A DNA stretch of 64,000 nucleotides from Pseudomonas sp. R76 (GTDB taxonomy: Bacteria > Pseudomonadota > Gammaproteobacteria > Pseudomonadales > Pseudomonadaceae). The notes beneath the pieces are model-generated. The model was not told the DNA's origin and did no database searches. It saw only the letters and a list, made by a program, of their open reading frames with translations. A program made the translations under genes and the position numbers. The DNA lies in NCBI RefSeq assembly GCF_009834565.1, contig NZ_CP019428.1:3100001-3164000 (forward strand). The letters are read 5' to 3'. This document shows positions 59,839 through 64,000 of the stretch, piece by piece; within the stretch, counting starts at the first letter, position 1; each line of letters starts with the position of its first letter.

Positions 59839-60852
59839 TTAAAGGGCATTCAAACCCTGCAACAGCGTTTTATTGAACCGGGCCGGCTCTTCCATTTGCG
59901 GCGCATGCCCAAGGCCGGGGAATTCCACCAGGGTTGCGTGGGGAATCAACTTGGCCGCTTGCTTGCCCAGCACATCGTAATGGCCCAGTTTGGCCTTGAC
60001 CGCTGGCGGCGCGATATCGCTGCCGATGGCGGTGGTGTCGGACGTGCCGATCAGCAGCAAGGTGGGCATCTGCAAATCCTTGAACTCGTAGTACACCGGC
60101 TGGGTGAAGATCATGTCGTAAATCAACGCCGAGTTCCATGCGACCTGGGTATGCCCCGGGCCTTTATTCAAGCCCGCGAGCATGTCGACCCAACGGTCGT
60201 ACTCGGGTTTCCAGCGCCCGACGTAATACGTGTTGAGTTCGTATTGGCGAATGCCTTCGGCGCTGAGTTTCAGCTCGCGCTCATACCACTGGTCGACGCT
60301 GCGATACGGCACGCCCAGCGCCTTCCAATCTTCCAGGCCAATCGGGTTGACCAGTGCCAGTTGCTCGGTCTGTGCCGGGTAAAGCAGGGCATAACGGGTG
60401 GCGAGCATGCCGCCGGTGGAATGGCCGACAATCGTGGCTTTTTGAATGCCGAGTTTATCCAGCAGTTGGTGGGTGTTGAGCGCCAGTTGCTGGAAGCTGT
60501 ACTGGTAGTGGTCCGGCTTGCTGGAGGTGCAGAAGCCGATCTGGTCCGGCGCGATCACGCGGTAGCCGGCACTGCTCAGGGCTTTGATCGAGTCATCCCA
60601 GGTGGCGCCGCAGAAGTTCTTGCCGTGCATCAGCACCACGCTGCGCCCGTTGGCCTTGCCCTGGGCGGGCACGTCCATATAGCCCATTTGCAGGGTTTTG
60701 CCCTGGGACTGAAAGTTGAAATGTTCGACCGGGTAGGGGTACTGGAAGCCTTGCAGCTCGGGGCCGTAGGCGGGGCCTTCAGTGGCGGCGAAGGCGGGAA
60801 GGGCACAGCTGGCCAGCAGGCTGGCGGCGCACAGTGATCGGATCAGTGGCAT
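59839..60852 (-). CDS. Exported alpha/beta hydrolase, paralogue A
   Basis: A 337-residue hydrolase with a cleavable signal peptide (about residues 1-23, ends ALPAFA). HGKNFCGATW (oxyanion loop), the nucleophile elbow VGHSTGGML and GLGHAPQMEEPA (catalytic His) define it; QIGFCTSSKPDHYQYSFQQLA is a shared family block. GGAGA lies 7 nt before the ATG at 60852. The next gene upstream encodes a close paralogue, a lipoprotein, over nearly its whole length. The substrate is unknown. Confidence 0.85.
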   Translation of the reverse strand: MPLIRSLCAASLLASCALPAFAATEGPAYGPELQGFQYPYPVEHFNFQSQGKTLQMGYMDVPAQGKANGRSVVLMHGKNFCGATWDDSIKALSSAGYRVIAPDQIGFCTSSKPDHYQYSFQQLALNTHQLLDKLGIQKATIVGHSTGGMLATRYALLYPAQTEQLALVNPIGLEDWKALGVPYRSVDQWYERELKLSAEGIRQYELNTYYVGRWKPEYDRWVDMLAGLNKGPGHTQVAWNSALIYDMIFTQPVYYEFKDLQMPTLLLIGTSDTTAIGSDIAPPAVKAKLGHYDVLGKQAAKLIPHATLVEFPGLGHAPQMEEPARFNKTLLQGLNAL

Positions 60853-60910
60853 GGGCAGTCTCCGCAAACAGTGCCCGGATGCTGTGGCGCAAGGATTAAG
60901 CGGGGATTAA

Positions 60911-60939
60911 CGGGGCGCCGCGAGATCGCTGGCGCCCCG
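60911..60939. terminator. GC-rich hairpin between the paralogous hydrolases
   Basis: CGGGGCGCC (60911-60919) pairs with GGCGCCCCG (60931-60939), with a small GCGA...TCGC inner stem. It lies just past the stop of paralogue B (leftward) and is followed by TTAATCCCCGC. A likely terminator, though the T run is short. Confidence 0.55.
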
Positions 60940-60944
60940 CTGGG

Positions 60945-61958
60945 TTACAGGGCTTTCAGACCTTTCAGCAACGCCGCGTGAAACTGGTCAGGGTCTTCGA
61001 TCTGCGGCGAATGGCCCCGGTCGGCGAATTCCACCAGCGTTGCGCGCGGAATCAACTTGGCGACCTGCTTGCCCAGTACATGATAGTTGCCGATTTTCGC
61101 CCCGACTTCCGCTGACGCCAGGTCGCGGTTGAGGGCTGTGGTGTCGGAGGTGCCGATGATCAGCAGGGTCGGCATCTTCAGGTCCTTGAACTCGTAGTAC
61201 ACCGGCTGGGTGAAGATCATGTCCCAGATCAATGCGGAGTTCCACACCACTTCCTGCTTGCCGGACCCGTTGTGCAGGCCCACCACCATGTCTACCCAAC
61301 GGTCGTACGCAGGTTCCCAGCGCCCCAGGTAGTAGTTGGCCTGTTGATAGCGACGTACGCTTTCGTAGGTCAATTGACTGTCGGCTTGCGCCCATTGGTC
61401 GATCGTGCGGTAGGGCACGCCGATGGCTTTCCAGTCTTCCAGGCCGATGGGGTTGACCATCGCCAGCTGTTCGGTTTGGGTTGGGTACATCAAGGCGTAG
61501 CGGGTGGCGAGCATGCCGCCGGTGGAATGCCCCAGGAGCGTGGCCTTTTTAATCCCGAGTTTTTCCAGCAGTTGGTGGGTGTTGAGTGCCAGTTGCTGGA
61601 AGCTGTACTGGTAGTGGTCCGGCTTGCTGGAGGTGCAGAAGCCAATCTGGTCTGGCACTACCACGCGGTAACCGGCGTTGCTCAGCGCTTTGATCGAGCC
61701 TTCCCAGGTGGCAGCGCAGAAGTTCTTGCCGTGCATCAGCACAATGCTGCGGCCATTCGGCGTGCCCTTGGGTTTCACGTCCATGTAACCCATTTGCAAC
61801 GATTGGCCCTGGGACGAGAATTTGAACCGCTCGACCGGATAGGGGTATTTGAAACCCTGCAGCTCGGGGCCGTAGGTGTCTTTCTGTTGGTTGGCACAGC
61901 CGGTGAGGGTGGCCGCAAGTAACAAGAGAGTGAGATAGAGCGCGCGCTTGGGTTGCAT
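60945..61958 (-). CDS. Lipoprotein alpha/beta hydrolase, paralogue B
   Basis: A 337-residue hydrolase with a lipoprotein signal (lipobox LTGC, Cys21) instead of the cleavable signal of paralogue A. The catalytic motifs match: HGKNFCAATW, LGHSTGGML and DRGHSPQIEDP. Most of the protein aligns by eye with paralogue A (e.g. YPYPVERF, PVYYEFKDL, LIIGTSDTTA). GGAGA lies before the ATG. The pair is a tandem duplication in which one copy is soluble and the other membrane-anchored. Confidence 0.87.
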   Translation of the reverse strand: MQPKRALYLTLLLLAATLTGCANQQKDTYGPELQGFKYPYPVERFKFSSQGQSLQMGYMDVKPKGTPNGRSIVLMHGKNFCAATWEGSIKALSNAGYRVVVPDQIGFCTSSKPDHYQYSFQQLALNTHQLLEKLGIKKATLLGHSTGGMLATRYALMYPTQTEQLAMVNPIGLEDWKAIGVPYRTIDQWAQADSQLTYESVRRYQQANYYLGRWEPAYDRWVDMVVGLHNGSGKQEVVWNSALIWDMIFTQPVYYEFKDLKMPTLLIIGTSDTTALNRDLASAEVGAKIGNYHVLGKQVAKLIPRATLVEFADRGHSPQIEDPDQFHAALLKGLKAL

Positions 61959-62176
61959 GAAGTGTCTCCGCAGTGAAACATCGGATGCTGTTGGCGAACG
62001 ATTAATCGAGGATTAACCATTGGGGGAGGCCGATAGGCACAGCTCAAAGACGTATCAAAACGGAAAGTTCCTACTCGAAAACGTCCATGTCGCCCTGCTT
62101 ACCAGTAGGAAATTAAGCGGCGGGCGGGAGGCGCGTATAGCTGTCAAAACTGACAGTAGCGACCAACGGTACTGAG

Positions 62177-62617
62177 TTATGCGCCTGCGAACTGGCTCAC
62201 CGTCACCATCGCCAACACGGCATACCGAGCCCCTTTGGCCAAGGTGACGATCAGCAGAAAGCGCCAGAACGGCTCGCGCATGACGCCCGCCACCAACGTC
62301 AATGGGTCGCCGATAATCGGCACCCAACTGAGCCACAACGACCAATGCCCCCAGCGCTGGTAGTGCGTGCGGGCTTTTTCCAGGTGTCGGGGGCTGACCG
62401 GAAACCAGCGCCGGTCCTTGAAGCGATCAACCGAGCGCCCCAGCCACCAATTGACCACCGAGCCCAGCACATTGCCCACGGTGGCAATCGTCAGCAGTGC
62501 CCACAGGCTGTAATGCCCGCTGATCAGCAAGCCCACCAGCACTGCCTCCGATTGCATCGGCAACAGCGTGGCGGCCCCGAAGGCGGCGAAAAATAACCCC
62601 AGGTAACCGGCGAGCAT
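62177..62617 (-). CDS. YqaA/DedA-like membrane protein
   Basis: A 146-residue inner-membrane protein close to E. coli YqaA (remembered): FFAAFGAATLLPMQSEAVLVGLLISG (about residues 9-34), TVGNVLGSVVNWWLGR (about 46-61) and LSWVPIIGDPLTLVAGVMRE (about 94-113), with the G/D-P-rich re-entrant region of the VTT/SNARE-associated family. Four membrane segments. DedA-like proteins act in lipid carrier transport; YqaA itself is uncharacterised. It follows the DUF411 gene after 3 bp and is probably co-transcribed with it. Confidence 0.84.
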   Translation of the reverse strand: MLAGYLGLFFAAFGAATLLPMQSEAVLVGLLISGHYSLWALLTIATVGNVLGSVVNWWLGRSVDRFKDRRWFPVSPRHLEKARTHYQRWGHWSLWLSWVPIIGDPLTLVAGVMREPFWRFLLIVTLAKGARYAVLAMVTVSQFAGA

Positions 62618-62620
62618 TAA

Positions 62621-63067
62621 TTAACGTGCCGGGTAGTCGGCCACCACCACGTCGTTACCTTCACGGGTCAGGCCGATGACCTGATAGGCATCGCTGTTTC
62701 CGTCCATTTCCATGCCCGGCGAGCCCACTGGCATGCCCGGTGCCGCGATGCCGAGCAAGTCGTCGCGCTTGCGCAGGGCCATCACCTGTTCGGCGGGTAC
62801 GTGGCCCTCGACGAACTTGCCGTCGATCACGCCGGTGTGGCACGAGGCCAGGCGCGGTGCCACGCCCAGACGCTGCTTGACGGCGCTCATGTCGGCTTCC
62901 ACATGGTCGTTGACCTTGAAGCCGTTGCTTTCCAAGTGGCTGATCCACTTTTTGCAGCAGCCGCAGTTAGCGTCGCGGTGCACGTCGATAGGGATCAGGT
63001 CGGCAGCCTGGGCCAGGCTGGAGGTGAGCAGGGCTGAGAGCAGGGCCAGTCGCACGGTGGTTTTCAT
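62621..63067 (-). CDS. DUF411 periplasmic metal-site protein
   Basis: A 148-residue exported protein: signal peptide about residues 1-21 (ends AQA), then the DUF411 motifs ANCGCCKKWISHLESNGF (about 33-50), SCHTGVIDGKFVEGHVP (about 74-90) and APGMPVGSPGMEM (about 108-120), rich in Cys, His and Met suited to copper. Related proteins are found in copper and silver resistance gene sets. Here it is paired with the YqaA-like gene and no pump or sensor is adjacent. Confidence 0.88.
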   Translation of the reverse strand: MKTTVRLALLSALLTSSLAQAADLIPIDVHRDANCGCCKKWISHLESNGFKVNDHVEADMSAVKQRLGVAPRLASCHTGVIDGKFVEGHVPAEQVMALRKRDDLLGIAAPGMPVGSPGMEMDGNSDAYQVIGLTREGNDVVVADYPAR

Positions 63068-63177
63068 AGGGGGGCTCGCGTGTAGGAGGTAGCCGATAGA
63101 TGGCGGCGATCATGACGATGTCATCGCAGGCAAGCCAGCTCCCACAGGTGAGTCACAGTTTCGGTAATGTTTCTAAA
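63068..63177. other. Intergenic region
   Basis: 110 bp upstream of the DUF411 gene and downstream of the SRPBCC gene. No repeat or operator was recognised. Confidence 0.35.
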
Positions 63178-63636
63178 TTATACGAAGGCGCCGTTTTCGA
63201 GGCGGTGTTTGAGCTGATCCAGCGCGATGGCCGACAGCTCGACCATGCGCCCATGCAAGGTGGCGAGTTGCAGTTCGGTTTCGTAGGTCAATACGCGTTT
63301 GAACAGCGTGCCGCCGCGATGGGCCTGTAAGAAGTAGTGAATGGAGCCGTCTACGGCCAGGGAGGTGAACACGGTTTTGAACTCAGTCGCGGGGCGGGCA
63401 ACCTGCACGCGATAACTCATCGGCACGCGCACGCCCAGCAGGTCGATGACTTCGGTAAACCGGGTGCCGGCCGGGAGTGAGCCGGTGGTGCCGGTGTCGG
63501 CACTGAGGGAGGTGGGGTGCCACTCGTGCCAGCGGTCGGGCTGGGTCACGTAGTCGTAGACGACCTCGATAGGGGCGTTGATAAAGCGTTCCTGGCTGAT
63601 CCGCTCCAAGCGGCTCGAATGCTCGATAGCGTGCAT
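63178..63636 (-). CDS. SRPBCC-family (START/polyketide cyclase-like) protein
   Basis: A 152-residue hydrophobic-ligand-binding fold protein: ERFINAPIEVVYDYVTQPDRWHEWHP (about residues 16-41) and the C-terminal helix VELSAIALDQLKHRLENGA (about 131-149). AGGAGG lies 6 nt before the ATG at 63636. The ligand and role are unknown; it is monocistronic. Confidence 0.85.
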   Translation of the reverse strand: MHAIEHSSRLERISQERFINAPIEVVYDYVTQPDRWHEWHPTSLSADTGTTGSLPAGTRFTEVIDLLGVRVPMSYRVQVARPATEFKTVFTSLAVDGSIHYFLQAHRGGTLFKRVLTYETELQLATLHGRMVELSAIALDQLKHRLENGAFV

Positions 63637-63726
63637 GACACACCTCCTGTGTGGCGAGACTTTGCACTAGGAGCTGTCAGAATAGTCCCACTCCCGCGTT
63701 TTGCACGGGAGTGTTTCACGCATTTA

Positions 63727-64000
63727 TCAGCGCACCTTGAAGCGGCTCATTAACGCAATCACCCGGCCATTGGCATCCAACAGGCTTTGCGTATTGGTTT
63801 CAGTGGCATGCCCACTTTCCACCAGTTCTTCGACCATATGTCGGATCTGCACCATGCTGCGGTTGATTTCCTCGGTCACCGCGCTTTGCTGTTCGGCGGC
63901 CGTGGCGATCTGGGTGCTGAGGTTGTTGATATGGCTGACCGAACCGGCCATTTCGTCCAGGCCGGTGTTGACCCGTGCCGTGGCATCCGCTGCCGACTGG
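63727..64000 (-). CDS. Methyl-accepting chemotaxis protein (C-terminal 90 residues only)
   Basis: The 3' end of a chemoreceptor gene whose body continues beyond the right edge. Visible is the last part of the signalling domain: GLDEMAGSVSHINNLSTQIATAAEQQSAVTEEINRSMVQIRHMVEELVE and a short tail ending FKVR. No sensory domain is in the window, so nothing can be said about its ligand. Confidence 0.85.
   Translation of the reverse strand, partial: QSAADATARVNTGLDEMAGSVSHINNLSTQIATAAEQQSAVTEEINRSMVQIRHMVEELVESGHATETNTQSLLDANGRVIALMSRFKVR

Overview
The window is chromosomal DNA of a fluorescent Pseudomonas, most likely of the P. fluorescens group. The evidence is high GC, dense genes with many ATGA overlaps, Pseudomonas-style palindromic repeats, and gene orders I recall from P. 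aeruginosa: a CBS/cystathionine-lyase pair, an Lrp/HDAC/permease block, and glgA-treZ-malQ-treY-orf-glgX. No rRNA, tRNA, CRISPR array, insertion sequence, phage or replication origin was seen.

Layout. 1-4 kb: the start of a PQQ-sugar-dehydrogenase-like lipoprotein and its small membrane partner, a UvsE UV endonuclease, and an overlapping P-loop kinase/nucleotidyltransferase pair. 4-13.9 kb: a dCache chemoreceptor, then regulator/target pairs with clear palindromic operators (MarR with an FAD hydroxylase, TetR with a GST, TetR with a PdxI-like reductase), and small enzymes (Asp/Glu racemase-like, HIT, VOC, Nudix, isochorismatase-like). 14-19.6 kb: an unknown small protein, a GNAT, a secreted XAC2610-like protein, a PuuB-like oxidase, and a TetR/O-methyltransferase pair followed by a 12-codon stub of a lost SDR gene. 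19.7-27.4 kb: an OsmC-YcaO fusion whose 3' end is amplified together with a 113-bp multi-hairpin element (five copies), the CBS/CGL reverse-transsulfuration pair, a DapA-like aldolase and an HSL-type esterase. 27.5-34.4 kb: a REPIN-like element, a lipoprotein, an AraC/ester-cyclase pair, a Sel1 protein, a LysE exporter, a 641-residue protein with a PD-(D/E)XK-like segment and repeated Cys-pair zinc knuckles, and a DUF2867 protein. 34.4-43.4 kb: a polytopic chemoreceptor, a TonB siderophore receptor behind a Fur-box-like palindrome, a CPBP protease, an Lrp regulator divergent from an acetylpolyamine-deacetylase-like gene and an APC permease, and an alpha/beta hydrolase.

43.5-58.2 kb is one long leftward block. 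Glycogen synthase, TreZ, MalQ, TreY, a DUF2934 protein and GlgX turn glucan into trehalose. Directly behind glgX, and tightly coupled, come an acyl-CoA-dehydrogenase-like flavoprotein, a PIG-L deacetylase, a NodS-like methyltransferase and a GT2 glycosyltransferase. A second PIG-L paralogue that has lost its expected general base lies beyond a 176-bp gap. This modification cassette has no function I can name and is the best candidate here for an undescribed system.

58.2-64 kb: a REPIN-like element with a six-unit 18-bp tandem array, a 2-hydroxyacid dehydrogenase, two tandem paralogous alpha/beta hydrolases, a YqaA-like membrane protein, a DUF411 metal-site protein, an SRPBCC protein and the 3' end of another chemoreceptor.

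All assignments come from reading the sequence and from remembered family motifs; no search was run.
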